From the NCBI GenBank assembly GCA_030248215.1, contig JASANG010002607.1, positions 1-64,000 of the forward strand: a stretch of 64,000 bases of DNA. Direction: 5' to 3'. Shown piece by piece: positions 11,027-23,580 of this stretch. The DNA comes from Enoplolaimus lenunculus (Eukaryota; Nematoda; Enoplea; Enoplida; Thoracostomopsidae). The notes beneath the pieces were generated by a model, which was not told where the DNA came from, ran no database searches, and worked only from the letters and a program-made list of their open reading frames with translations. How positions within the stretch are numbered: the stretch's first letter is position 1; every line of letters starts with the position of its first letter. The translations under genes were made by a program, and so were the position numbers.

Positions 11027-11388
11027 GTAGTTAGTATAAAAAGAGCAAACATAAATAGCAGTGATGGGCATCGGAATGGTGGGGACCGTACCACATTTAT
11101 ACAAAAAATTTTCTGAGGGGAAAAATTTAAGGTAGGAACCTTTTCTTTTATCACAAAAAATTTCTGAGGAAAAACTTGTAGTACAGGAACTTCTCACCAA
11201 ACCGCAATAGAGTAAGCTTTATTTTTAAAATAATTTTTTGCTCGGGCTTCGGTTTAAGTTTCGTTTTAGACTTGTGTTTTTACGCTGAGGAGGCGTAAAC
11301 TTAGGAATATGTTTTGGTTATATTAGATTGCTTTAAGTAATATTGGTCCCAATCTTTGGCTCCTCATAATCTTCCCTGATGATTTCAA

Positions 11389-11659
11389 TTAACCCTATCT
11401 CACATGAATATTTTCTATTTCCACTGAGACCTACTTTTATGCTAGGATTCGAACTCCAATGACTGGAGTGGGAGGCGTATACCACCACCACTCAGCTATA
11501 GGAGCTTGACGCTCGAGCCCGAGGTGACTCTCACGTCTTGTGGTGAATTAGTACTATGTATACGTGTTGCAATTGTTAAACACGGTGTGATATATACTAT
11601 TTAACGTATATACATTGCGCTGAGTTGTCTACAGGCAACTCAACGTGAGAAGGGGTTAA
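11389..11659. mobile_element. piggyBac-like MITE with tRNA-like core (copy A)
   Basis: It is bounded by TTAA on both sides, with inverted ends CCCTATCTCACATGAA and CAACGTGAGAAGGGG. The internal minus strand carries an RNA-polymerase-III A-box-like TAGCTGAGTGG and a B-box-like GTTCGAATCC spaced as in tRNA. It is the same length (271 bp) as the copy at 29680-29950. Confidence 0.75.
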
Positions 11660-12823
11660 ATTATAATTGTTTAAAACTTGATATACTTTCACTTTTTGTG
11701 ATCTTATGACTACTGCGGAACCAAAATATGTATTTTCAACAATTCAGAAATCTATTTTTTCTTGCACATTAGTGTGTAAAAGCGACGCGCTCAGTTGACG
11801 CTTCATTTTTTGCGTTGGATGACTGGTTTAGCACACGCACCTAATTTACTATTAATGTTTGAATTACTTTTGCTTAGAAATAAAAACGAAGACTATTAAG
11901 CACTTTTTCCTTCAAACGAACGAAGCTGTTTATTGTGTAAACGGTACCACGATAAGCTAACACACATGTTCACAGCACATTAAGTTTTCAAGCGATAAAA
12001 CAATTTAAATTCTGTAATAGATAAGGGTGACGCTATGCTTATCGCGTGATAATTCCAAAAAAATGCTTTTACGCAATAACATTTCGGATATCCGGCTGAT
12101 AACCGGATACATATTTCATTTCGGATACATATCCGGATATTTGTTATATCCGGATATCCGGTGCCCATCTATAATAAATACACTAAGTGTTATACAAACT
12201 TCATAACGCCGATTCACTGAAAAAAATTGAAGTAGACAACATGTTGACATATTTTATCCAGTTTGTAGTAACCAAACCAAACTTTCTGTAAGTCTATCCC
12301 AAAGAAAAGCTGTGCACTCTAGTACATGACAGGTTTGTAAGTTTCTTTTGATCACAAAATTGCCTTTTTGTTTACACTTGATCCGACCAATGCTACTCTG
12401 AGAAGACATAACAATAGTAACCATGTTCCTAAGCCCAAGCTTTGGCGTACGGATAAGCCTTTAACTAACCCTGAGGCTAAGCAAAATATTAATCTGAAGT
12501 TTAAGCTTACTCTTGGCTACGAAAAACGGTACAACGTCTCAATGTAACAGACCTTGAGCTAATTTTGTAAACGTAAACTACGCAACAAAAACGTACATTA
12601 ATGCTAGCATCCTATCGACTAGAGATGTTTTCAATGCAATTTTTACATTTTCAAGTTAAACTTGCAAAAACAATAACACTAATATGCAAGAGCACAATAC
12701 TGGTACAAATTTCATATATTATTTGCAAACTTTCGGAAGCTACAACGCCTTTTCAGATGTAAAATAGTTGTCAAACTAAAATAATTGGCAATACGTGGTC
12801 CATGGCATACCTTTAATATATGC
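11660..12823. other. No gene recognised; CCGGATAT-rich repeat inside
   Basis: Between about 12080 and 12170 there are several near-palindromes of the form ATATCCGGATATCCGG, ending CCGGTGCCCATC, which look like a worn repeat. The open frame at 11980-12168 (minus) is made of it. Degenerate AAGCCTAA-type words lie near 12430-12530. Confidence 0.4.
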
Positions 12824-13254
12824 AGAAATAGGCGGTCTCGGTTCAAAACCGAGACTGGTCAAGAAAAGTCTCGGTCTCGGTCAACTTTTGGTCATCGACA
12901 AAAATTAAATTGTCAAAATAAACTATTGCTAATGGTTTTCTCGTAGTTTTTGTGTTTTTATAGGTTTTTGTATTTATTTTTTATAGATTTCTGTTTATTT
13001 TTTAATTTTTTTTTTGCGTTTTTTCAGAATATCACCTCGTAATTATTGCGTAACTATGAAATAATTTTCATAATTTCACAGAAAATTTTGTTCATCAGCA
13101 TCACTTACCTCAATAATAACAATACAGTTATACATTTTGCTGAATCCTCGACTTCTGGTATCGGTACCAGACCAACGACACTTAAAAAAGCGAGACCGAG
13201 ACTGCGAGACCTGCCAGATACCGAGCCCTGCTGAGACCGAGACTCCCATTCCTG
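12824..13254. repeat. Dispersed GGTCTCGG-rich element
   Basis: The ends are roughly inverted: AGAAATAGGCGGTCTCGG against CCGAGACTCCCATTCCT. The inside contains ACCGAGAC words and a GGTATCGGTACCAGACC palindrome. A related piece lies in both palindrome arms (about 830-900 and 5390-5455). The ORFs here are spurious. Confidence 0.55.
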
Positions 13255-14048
13255 AATATATAAAACAAAAAATACCCTGAAACAACTTATTAAAGCCAAA
13301 TACAAACAAACAATAATGTCCAAGATTAACAACGTTTCACGTAAAGATTCAAAAACGTTACAAAATGTGTAGAAGTGCTTAAAGCATACAAAGGCACAAA
13401 TTAAAAACTGTGTATATTGAGTACCATGAACATATCACTTCCGGTAATATTCAACAAATAAATAAGTTTCAAAATACCGCCTCGAATTGTCTAAACTACA
13501 CAAAAATGTAATGAAACTTGTTCTGAATTGGAATTCTAATCTGAATTTACGTTTAAGTCACGACACAAACCACAAATAGTTAGACATAAAATTATTATGT
13601 ATACATTATTTTTGGAACCGCTATAAGCAAAATTGGTTATAGCTAAAGAAAGCTTAAGTTTCAATTAATTCGTAAAGCACAATAAAAATAGTAAAAAATG
13701 ACATACGTAAATGAGGTACAAATGGCATATCACATGGCATACTCAGTGAAGTTATTACAACAACCGAATTGCAACAACTGAAGCCAACACAGCACGACAT
13801 GAATTTAAGAATACTTTGAGACACAGCAATTTTGTTTTTTCATATAATATTTTTGCATTGTTTATACCTCTACGTACCTCAGGAACTATAACAGATCAAT
13901 TATTAAACTGTATATTCCCTACGATGCAACATAATAAACCAACCAAAACTTGAACTTTTTAAGTTAATGCAAGAAAACCGTCATATTATAATACACCAGA
14001 AACGGCAAAATCTCCTCTGCCAACAGGCCATAGAACTGTGATACCATG
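13255..14048. other. No gene recognised; downstream flank of LC3 gene
   Basis: This AT-rich sequence follows the LC3 stop on the minus strand and would include its 3' UTR. No repeat ends or conserved coding were seen. Confidence 0.4.
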
Positions 14049-15649
14049 CTATCCAAAACTTTCTTGAGACGAATACGTTATGTAAACAAACCCATCCGAT
14101 TCAACATAATCGCGACTGATTTCAGCCATAGTCAACGACAGCGAAACTAAACTACGATTGCCAACCATAACGAATAACGCTTGATTGTGTGATAAATTGA
14201 GCCGAGTCCTGTAATAATCATATACGTATATACTAACTAAAAAACTACAACACTCAAAATACATAGCCCAACGTGAGACTAGTAATTTCGAGGTAAAATC
14301 TTACGTGCTAGTCACATATTTACGTGTAAATCGGCAGAAAAAAAATTTGCTGATTACACATGGAAATATTTCAGCTTTACCGATTATTCATATGTATTTT
14401 GACGACAATTTTAAGCATATAGTCTCGTAGTTGTTCAGAACCGGAATGCTTGAAATTAATACTCTAACTGATTCTAGAAACGAAAGGTCGGACACAAAGT
14501 AACCAGTTATAACGGAAAAATGGACGTTGTTATAACATATAAGTTAGAGCATCGCATACCGTAGCACCTTTATAAACTGTGACATAGTGGTTTCCTTGGG
14601 CACCATGAATTTTTCTTTGTCCAACAAAGGCAGTGAGGTTTCACGACGGTAGCGTTCAACGACCAACTAAATCATAAAAACGCACAAACATTGACAGACA
14701 AATTGAGAAACTTAGAATTTATAAAAGATGCGATCAAAACACTGTAACGTCAAAAGCACAAAACAGTATATCAATCAGTAAACCAAATATAAATTTTATT
14801 GAAATTTTAAATATATACCACCTAAATAATTTCATACATACTGTAAAAAGCATACTGCACTGTAGCCATTTAAACAAACTTACAGGCACTTTGTTCGGAA
14901 ACTTTGCTCGAATAGTAGCAGCTTCTTGACGCCGAGCAGCTAAAATTACTCCTTTCTCGGTAAAAGTAAAACTTCAGCGCAATTTACTATGGAAAGTTTA
15001 GTTTATTTCATTATTAACACCGTACAACAGGCAAGGTATATTTCGAAAGGAAATGCTTCCCATTACATTGATCGCATCTTTCAGTTGATCAGTATGAATA
15101 GCACAGATTTTGCAAAAACAAAGTTCACCGGGGTTTTGCTAGGTTGCTAGCGAGTAGCTGGCAGGCTGGTCTCTCTACTAACTGGAGGAGAAGCATGACT
15201 AGGGAGGGGAAAGAAAAGCAAAATTTGTACCTTAAAGACTAAAATTCCTGTTTCTGCGCTTGGCGCACTCGCTTAGTACGTTAATGTTGTTAACTATTTT
15301 TAAGTTTGGCATAAGTTATGGGTTAAAATGAGCTACTTTACGTACCTAAACATTTTCGTTTCTTAAACCCCACTGCAGGACTTGACACTCGAGGATCTTT
15401 CGGTATAAACGGATCTTGTACTGGGCAGTTGTCGACTGATTTCCTGCAACATGCACACAAAAACTAACTTTCTGAGATAGCCGATAATGTCAATAACAAT
15501 GAGAATACAGGCATTCCAATTTAACGACAAGAATAGAGTTTAATATTGAACAACCATGTTATTTACCTGAAAGTGCTACTGTCGACCGATGAAATAGATA
15601 AGCGATGATCTGGCTTTTTGTCAGATGTTTCTTGTTGAAGCAATACCAT
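14049..15649 (-). CDS. lgg-2: LC3/LGG-2-type Atg8 autophagy protein, 5 exons, complete
   Basis: Atg8/LC3 proteins are ubiquitin-like and are conjugated to phosphatidylethanolamine on autophagosome membranes, where they recruit cargo receptors (family knowledge). Exons: 15567-15649, 15346-15443, 14884-14939, 14560-14666, 14049-14208. They total 504 bases (167 aa) with all phases matching. The start is ATG at 15649. Residues 1-53 form a low-complexity extension; the LC3 fold begins at FKKRKCLAARR (about 54). Conserved segments are KFPNKVPLVVERYRRE, LPLLDKEKFMVP, RTRLNLSHNQALFVMVG and DGFVYITYSSQESFG. The protein ends on the lipidation glycine itself, so no C-terminal peptide needs to be removed by Atg4. 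It is closer to LC3 (ERY, SQETFG) than to GABARAP/LGG-1. The N-terminal extension is longer than in human LC3 (about 121 aa total). Confidence 0.93.
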
Positions 15650-17029
15650 GGCACTACTTTATAATGAAAACACAGTTAATAATCCTATAAGTTGTTATAT
15701 AGCGCGATATAATAGTGCAGGTTGAGTTCAAGATTAAAAATTATCCTCTGTACTGGTCAGGTAAATCCGCTACAACAAATTAAGGACATGTTTGAAGAAA
15801 ATACAAAGATTGACACTACCCTAGTAGCAGGGTTCCAACAGGAACAAAATTTTGCCGGAACAGGAACAGGAATTGAATCTCTTTGCAGGTACCGCAACAG
15901 GAAAAGGAACCGAAGTTATAAAATAATTTTCGTCACCGAATTACAGTTGGAGTTTTTAGCAAACTTGCTAAAAAATTGCTTGAGTGAATTTTCAGCTATT
16001 TCATCATCAAATTTTGCGAAAACCCATCAGAGACAGTTTACTAACAAAATTGAACTAATTCCAAAAACACTCGTTTCGAAATAACAAATTCTTAAAGTCA
16101 AAGTTTCCAGTATTTAAATGATTGTAAACTTTTCAACGGGTTTATGAAATCAGAGCGGGTAGGTGATTAAAGCCACGTTATTTGCCCATAACAAACACTC
16201 CTATCACGCTCGGTTCTCGTTTGAAAATGTGAAAATAGGAAGTAATTACTGTACATGGTATTTTATTTTACCAGTGTTTGCTGTACACACTTTGCAAATC
16301 CGTTGCACCACCGCATTACTGCTACCTGACTACGTATGGTTCAATATAAAAAATATTGCTCATCGACTGTTTAGCGTTTTCACTAGTCAGTTTCCGAAGT
16401 TCTACTAAAACTTGCGTCGAATGCTTAAAATACGTATACGAATCTGTACTCGAAACACAAGTTGCTAAAAGTACTAAGTGTATGCAAAAAATTTGAGGCA
16501 TAAATTTTTTATTTTTCAGCTTATTCTCAATAATTTACAATGAACCCGCAAAAATTTTGGTTAGTGGTTCCTGCACTTTTCACTGCCGGAACAGGAATTG
16601 AATTTTTGCAGGAAGTCTACCCAGAACAATTCCGATTGTTAAACTCTGCTGCTCACCCAATTTCTCGACGGGATGCCGTATTCAAAGTGCGGAAGCAGAA
16701 ACAGTGACCGGAATTGAATTTTTGCAGGACAGTCAAGGTAAGAGTCGTAGTTTTTGTGTTTTCAAGTGTTTTATGTTTTTTCGGAATATCTGCTGAAAAT
16801 TGCGTAACTATGAAAATTCATTGATTCACTGGGAACTTTTATTGATGAGACATCATTTACTATAGCAAGACAACCATACTGAAACTCATGTAAAAATTAC
16901 GGTTTATCTACAAAGATATTACCTTAAACTATCTGACGTGGGAGGCTGGACTGCATGAGCAACAACAAAATCTTAAATGCTACCACTAAATACAATTTGC
17001 TCGGTCTTGATAAAACAGCAATAAATGAC
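15650..17029. other. Upstream of LC3; old repeats, no gene recognised
   Basis: A hAT-like terminus CAGGGTTCCAACAGG begins at 15828, but its other end was not found. GGAACAGGAATTGAATTTTTGC words recur at 15860, 16590 and 16700. The frames at 15722-16084 and 16163-16408 (+) overlap these repeats or have no family resemblance. The LC3 promoter presumably lies at the left end of this stretch. Confidence 0.4.
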
Positions 17030-17218
17030 CATATTAATTCATGACAATTACTGATCCACACTTTAAACAGGCTTTCAAACAAAATAATTATCAAAATCGG
17101 TTCTGCGGTTCCAGAGATTCTTTTTGGACAAACGGACGGACGGACATCCATCTTTCGACCCCAAGCACAAAATATAAAACGCTTCGCGAATCTCCGAGAT
17201 TCACTCAACCAGTGCTGC
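17030..17218. repeat. Tail fragment of the GGACGGACGGACATCC element
   Basis: It matches the right part of the 41791-43146 element: AAAATCGGTTC, a GACGGACGGACATCCA run, then CAAAATATAAAACGCTTCGCGAA and an imperfect GAGATTCACTCAA end. Partial words also occur in both palindrome arms near 970-1020 and 5275-5320. Confidence 0.65.
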
Positions 17219-17764
17219 CGGTTTTGCAAGTCACGCACAAAAACTAATGGTTCCATTCTAATAAAATCTGTTTATTTTCCACAAAAGTTCCACCACAAAT
17301 AAGATTGAAAAATATCCCACGTAGCTATATTATTTTTTCCAGGGACCTACATTGAAACAAAAAAGTACATTTTTCATAACATGTGTTCGTATATATTTCT
17401 GCGAAGATAGAAATGAGACCCAACAGTAGTACAAGCATTTTTAAAGCCAAAGCCTAAGCCTAAAGTGTAAAGATAAGTGAAGTCACGATGTCCACTAACT
17501 TTCATACTTGAATATTAATAAGTTAATAGTACACACTGGAACTAATTCAAACTTCGTAAACAAAACGGTGGGGTGAAACCAATCTTTCACGGAGATTTTA
17601 TTAAGCGATAAATTTGATTTAATTTTCTTTAGCCAGTTTCGCAACAATTGGTAGAAGTTATAACTATAAGGTACTGATTTTAGCTTTGCAGTCTGGGTAA
17701 ACGGGCGCTATTCTATTTACGCATTAAGCCAGGTTACAAAAACAAATACTTTGATTATAGAAAA

Positions 17765-18165
17765 TTTGGATATTGGAAACTGTGATATTTTACCCGGTAA
17801 ATTGGGATTTTGGGAAATTGGGATATTACCCGGAAATTGGGATTTTGGGCGCAGCTTTATCGGGATTTCGGGAAATTTGGATATTTACGCAGGAAATTGG
17901 GATTTTGTACCGTTCGGATATTACCCGAGAAATTGGACCCTGATCCTAAGCGTCAGCCGATTCTGATTTACCCTGGATATTTGAATTTTACAAGGAATAT
18001 TGGGATAGTACCTGTGATACTGGATGATTTTGGCAAATTGGGATATTACCCGGGATTTTGGTATTTTGGGGAATAGGATATTGCGCTTTTGGGAAATTGG
18101 GATATTGCCTGGGAAATTAATATTTTGAGGAGATGGGATATTACGCGAGTAATTGAGAGGAACCT
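17765..18165. repeat. Degenerate ~20-30-bp minisatellite, GGGAAATTGGGATATTACC
   Basis: Imperfect units of GGAAATTGGGAT plus TATTACCCG or TTTGGG repeat for about 400 bp. It ends at a GGCCCGTATTTTCAAATGTG motif (18186 on) that belongs to another MITE family. The ORFs on both strands are repeat products. Confidence 0.7.
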
Positions 18166-18488
18166 GTTCTATACATGGGCCACCTAGGCCCGTATTTTCA
18201 AATGTGAGGAACACCTATCAGATCACTAACTTTTATCTCTGTTAAGTTTAACTGATATATACGAAGCTAGTAAAATTAAGTTGAGATTTTATGTTCATGC
18301 GTTCAATAGTACATTGGATGGAATTCAAGCCCTTCATGTTCATGTATATGTTTAATTTCATCTCCTAATTTAGCTGGATGTTTAAAGCTCTTGGAACAAC
18401 GAGCATAACGAAATAATAGAAATCAAATCTTAAAAATATTATATATAAGTGTTTTAATATAGATTTTATTACTAAAAAATTAAGTGCA

Positions 18489-21400
18489 ATGATCTTCGTG
18501 TGCCTTCGTACATTCCGCCATGCTTGCCCAGGCGTAACATACAATTCCTGTTCTGTTATGGGTTCTATTCGTCGTTATTCCGTGAAGCCTATCAAAAAGA
18601 TATTAATTGCAAACCGAGGAGAAATTGCGTGTCGTGTTATTCGGACTGCACGGAAACTTGGCATCAGAGTTGCAGCAGTTTTCAGGTATTTGTAAAAAAA
18701 CTAGTCATTTAAAGCGACACTACAAGCGCACTTTTTTTGAATCCTGAGTGTATCACTTTATAGTAATCCTGGTCTCTAGAAAACTATGTGAGCAACGAGT
18801 TGTTCATTATACTTTAGCGAAGCGGACCGCAATGCGTTACATGTATCACTGGCTGATGAAGCGTTTTGTATTGGACATCCGCCATCGACGGAAAGTTATT
18901 TACGCATGGATAAAATAATCCAGGTTTGATTTGGGGAGAGCATGTTTGCTGTGTGTTTGTTTGTGGTTTTCCAATTTTCAGCTTAGTCGCGCCGCTTGCT
19001 AATTTGGTTTAAGATTGTACTCAAAAAGTAGCTAACGCGAAAAAGTTCTGGTTCTGGCTTTTTGCAACTTGTGATTGCGTCCCATCTCTATTGATATATC
19101 TGAATCACAAACAGTCAGAATTCTGCTGCCATTGTGACTTTTGACAACTCCCATTTTTACATTGAATTACAATATGAAATAGTGTCGTAGCTCTTCATAT
19201 TAAGTGGTATGTTCGCTTAATAGTATCGAAACTTGTATATAAATGTTATCCAAATTCCTGCATATTTATAACTGTCGATGCTTATAGGTTGCTAAGCAGT
19301 GTGGTGCTTCAGCGATTCATCCAGGTTATGGATTTTTATCAGAAAACGCAGAATTTGCTCGACTTTGTGATCGGGAAAATGTAACATTTATTGGCCCACC
19401 TTCGCAGGCAATTATCGATATGGGAATCAAAAATAAAGCAAAAGAGATTATGATTAATGCTGGTGTGCCAGTAATTCAAGGTTTGTTTTATACAAAACAT
19501 CGAAGTTTCAGGCTTCCTGATGTCGGTTTCATCGGACGGTGCTTTTCCTAGGTATATATCTTTGTTTACAATTGTAGCTCAACCCATATGTTTACTTGGA
19601 GATTTAATAAAATTTGTAACTCTAGCCGTATGTTCACTTGAGTGAACGTAGAGAAATTTGTAACTCTATCCATGTGTTCATTTGCATGAATGGGGGAAAA
19701 TATGTAGTCTACATATCTGTTCACTTGTGTGGACGTGGGAAAATTTGTAACTCTATCAGGATGTTTACTCGTTTGAACGTGGGAAAATTTGCAACCTTCC
19801 GTCCTCGGAATATGTTCACTCGGGTGAAGGTGGGACTACCCATTTGTTCACTTTTGTAACTCAACCCACATGTTCACTTGTGTGAACGTGGAAATTTTGC
19901 AACTTCACCCATCACTTGTGTGAACGTGGAAAGTTTTTTAACTATTCATATGTTCATTTGTGCTAACGTGAGAAAACTCGCAAATCTATCCGCATGTTTG
20001 CTAGCGTGAACGTGAGAAAATTTGTAACTCTATTCATACGAACCCTCCGAATATGTTCACTTCAGTGAATCCTATATTATGTTCACTTGTGTAAAATTAG
20101 AAAAATTGGTAACTCAACCCATAGTAATTATTAGTGCTTACATAGCATTTATATGGTAGTTTCTTAAAATGAGCTACTGTCGGATGCTTGTGATAATGCG
20201 CACTAAGGCTAATTAATATTAGAGCGAAAATCATACGTGCACAACTTCGAATGAAATATTGTATAATGTATATTAGTACACTTTTTATGTTTGTATTGTC
20301 CTTAATGTTGGTTAACTAAGAAACAGGTATTATAAAGTTTTTTCGAGATTTTATTATGTGGATGACTTATAGTTTCAAACATTCTCGCGTAAATTCAGGA
20401 TATAACGGTAGTGACCAGAGCGATGAAAAACTTGCCGCAGCTGCTCGAGATATCGGTTACCCGATTATGCTTAAAGCGGTGCGGGGCGGAGGTGGTAAAG
20501 GTATGCGACTCGCATTAACCGAGAAAGAATTCCGGTGAGAAATATAGCTTCTAGCTTTAGTAGTAATCTTAATGTAAAATGCTCATACTGTAATTTTGCT
20601 ATCGCAGTACTTACAGTTGACATACGCTAGCAAGCACCGCTGCAAGCTCAGCCAAATAACTCGTAACTTGTTTTTCAAACACCGAGTCTTTCGTCGAGTG
20701 AAGTTTTTTACAGTTGCTAGATTTACTAATTTCGTATCAAGTTTGTTTAAGGATTTCTTGTCTTTTGGAATGTTCGTATTTTATATAGTATTACAGTTTA
20801 TTCACACGTTCAAGATTTTTCTATCGAGAAATAGCATCTACAACTTGCATATGCAAGTTTCTATTCGAAACCTTTTTACAAAGTTCGCAGTAACCAATTA
20901 TATCTGCAAGTTATGGCTGCAAAAACATAATGACGTCACAGCTGTAACTGCGGGTGCTTCATGCTATATCCTGCACGCATAAATAGCGTTTTAGGAACTA
21001 GCAGTGACTTCAAGAAATGTAATTATTTAGACGAGTTTTCTATTTCAGATCTGCACTCGATTCGGCAAGAAGCGAAGCTCAACAATCGTTTGGCGATAGT
21101 GATATGATTGTTGAAAAATACGTTTCACGGCCCCGGCATATTGAAGTTCAAGTATTTGCAGACACTCAGGGTAATACAGTATATCTACACGAGCGTGACT
21201 GTTCAGTGCAACGGCGACATCAAAAAATTGTCGAGGAAGCGCCGGCTCCTGGTATTACTCCTGAGATTCGGAAACAGCTGGGGGAAGCTGCTGTAGCAGC
21301 CGCACGCGCTGTTGGTTACGTTGGTGCCGGAACGGTAGAATTTATTTACGATACAAGTGATGAAGGATTTTATTTTATGGAAATGAATACACGGTTGCAG

Positions 21401-22995
21401 GTAAATGGTGTGTTCGGCGCAGTACACTTTTTCAGATAGAAGGTTTAAGTAGTGGTTGAAGCGTTTTGATGCGGATATTTGATTTTGATACGCTGTACTA
21501 CTTCTGAGTAAAAATATATTGAAGCCAGAGCGGTATAAATATAATGAGTTGAATATAGTACAGTGTTTAGTTGCGTTGTTTGTTGGTATAATAATTTTTC
21601 ATTTTTGTAGGGATTCGCAAACTAAACTTGAAAGTTGCCGGTGACCCCAATCGGTCATATTTTTTATATTTCTAGGTAGAGCATCCGGTTACTGAAATGA
21701 TCTGTGGTCAAGATTTGGTAGAGTGGCAGATTCGAGTCGCTGAAGGACATTCGTTGCCAATATCGGATCAAACAGTCATTCCTGGCCCGATCGGACATTC
21801 CGTTGAGGCACGTATTTACGCTGAAGACCCTGAGCGAAACTTTATGCCCGGAGCAGGCAATCTAAAACACGTATCGACACCATCAAACGGCGATAACATC
21901 ACGTCTGTACGAATTGAGACCGGTGTTCGTCAAGGAGATACGGTTTCCGTCTATTATGATCCCATGATTGCTAAGCTAGTCACATGGATGCCGAACCGTG
22001 AAAGTGCTCTTGCTAAGCTAGATTCAGCACTCTCAGATTATCATATCGTTGGTTTATCAACAAATATATCGTTTTTGCGAACGCTTATACGACATGAAAA
22101 GTTTCGCAGGGGTGATGTGTATACTGGATTTATTGCCGATCATTATGACGACCTGTTTTCGGCGGATGGACTGTCTTCGTCTAGTGGGGTACGCTATCGA
22201 AATATTGTGCTCGCTGCGGGGGTTTTGGCGTCAGAACATATGTGTAATTTTGCAACTTCTTGTGATGCAAGTGAAAATACCTCAACTGACCCGTTTGCAA
22301 TTAGCGATGGGTTTAGAATCAATCATAAATATTCTCGAACGATTAGGGTTCGTGATATCAAGGGCGAAATAGAGTTGGAGATTCCGGTTGCATATTGTAC
22401 GTCTAAGGAAGCAAACAACAAACATCAGGTTTTTGAAACAGAAATTGACGGTGTTGTGACGTCGTTTCGGTTTAATGTGCTAGCCAGCTCAATAGGTAAT
22501 GGGTGCCAGAGTATTGAGTATCAAGTTCAGGTGCTAGACAGTTTGGATAAGCTCAATGTCAAAAATGAAAGCATGGTAGAGACTGGCTACTCTTGCCATG
22601 CGAAGATTGTCCTCACTGAACCGGATGATGTAGCCACTAACGTGGAAATTCAGTCGAATGTTGATTTATTTGTGGCGGACGGCGGCCATTTGTCATTTGC
22701 AATTCCGGCCCCGAAATGGGTAAAGCGGGTGGCTGGTGGCGCTGGAGCTGCAGGCGCTAGTTCAGGACTTATGGTCGCACCGATGCCTGGTGTGGTTCAA
22801 AAAGTGCTCGTAAAATCGGGTCAAGCTGTCACGCAAGGTGACCCGTTGGTTACTTTGATTGCGATGAAGATGGAGTACGTTGTGACAGCACCACGAGACG
22901 GGATTGTGGATGACATTTTTTGTTCTGAGGCTCAGTCTGTTGCAAGAGGCGAGCAGTTAGTGAGTTTGGTTCGAGAATCGGAAGAAGATTCGTAA
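18489..22995 (+). CDS. MCCC1: Methylcrotonoyl-CoA carboxylase alpha (biotin-bearing) subunit, 6 exons
   Basis: This mitochondrial enzyme subunit carboxylates biotin with ATP and bicarbonate for leucine breakdown (3-methylcrotonyl-CoA to 3-methylglutaconyl-CoA). Exons: 18489-18685, 18818-18923, 19288-19480, 20399-20534, 21049-21400, 21676-22995. They total 2304 bases (767 aa; human 725), all GT-AG with matching phases. The first ~37 residues are a basic, serine-bearing presumptive transit peptide, followed by [19 protein letters not shown]. Biotin-carboxylase landmarks are [13 protein letters not shown], the ATP glycine loop [31 protein letters not shown] and FMEMNTRLQ joined by splicing to VEHPVTEMI. 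The C-terminal biotinyl domain has AMKMEYVV with the acceptor lysine near residue 726. [16 protein letters not shown] and [15 protein letters not shown] favour MCCC1 over PCCA or pyruvate carboxylase. It looks intact. The beta subunit is not in the window. Confidence 0.95.
19560..20120. repeat. ~40-bp minisatellite in MCCC1 intron 3
   Basis: About a dozen imperfect units of ATGTTCACTTGTGTGAACGT plus GGAAAATTTGTAACTCTA. Each contains the small palindrome TTCACTTGTGTGAA. It accounts for most of the 0.9-kb intron. The open frame at 19638-19859 is a repeat product. Confidence 0.8.
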
Positions 22996-23093
22996 AAGAC
23001 ACAGTTTTAGCTGTACTGTTGTGTTCTAGTTACGCTGACTCGAGTGTTTTTGGTATACAGGTGTGCCTACTAATGTTAAAGGGTTACATTTTG

Positions 23094-23373
23094 TTACGCC
23101 CTTCTCACAAAGAGTTGACAATGAAAACTTAGCGCAGTGTGTATAATTGTATACGTTAAGTAATATGTAGCGCACAATGTTTAACAACAAATTTCAACAA
23201 GCGTACATAGTTCTAAATCACCACAAGACATGAAAGCCCCCTGGGGCTCGAGCATCCAGCTCCTATACCTGAGTCGTGATGATAAACGTCTCCCACTCCA
23301 GTCACTGGAGTTCGAATCCTAACAAAAGTAGGTCTCAGATGAAATAGAAAATATCCATGTGATAAAGGGTTAA
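23094..23373. mobile_element. piggyBac-like MITE with tRNA-like core (copy B, inverted)
   Basis: It lies just downstream of MCCC1 in the opposite orientation to copies A and C. The right end reads GATAAAGGGTTAA; the left end is worn (TTACGCCCTTCTCAC). The core keeps CACTGGAGTTCGAATCCTA and the CTCGAGC segment. It is more diverged than A or C. Confidence 0.65.
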
Positions 23374-23580
23374 AGATTCGTATGTCTAGAAATTCATGTC
23401 TAGCATAGAGCCTAGTTTGAAATTAGTTATGGGGGAAAAATTTAGAATAGTAACTTGAAAAGGGAGTGTAGATTTGAACGCTTTTATAGTAAAACAATAA
23501 TACGGTATGAATGCGCCAGTCACGTGTTTTGCCTGAGCATTTAGGATTTGGGACATTGTCAGTAAAATAATTTGTTTTAC

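Noticed and set aside
16924-17256. 110-codon minus-strand ORF
   Set aside because: Runs through the GGACGGACGGACATCC repeat tail, which recurs at 43020-43140 where a similar spurious frame appears.
22049-22372. 107-codon ORF in MCCC1
   Set aside because: Shadow frame of the terminal MCCC1 exon, which matches the carboxylase in frame.
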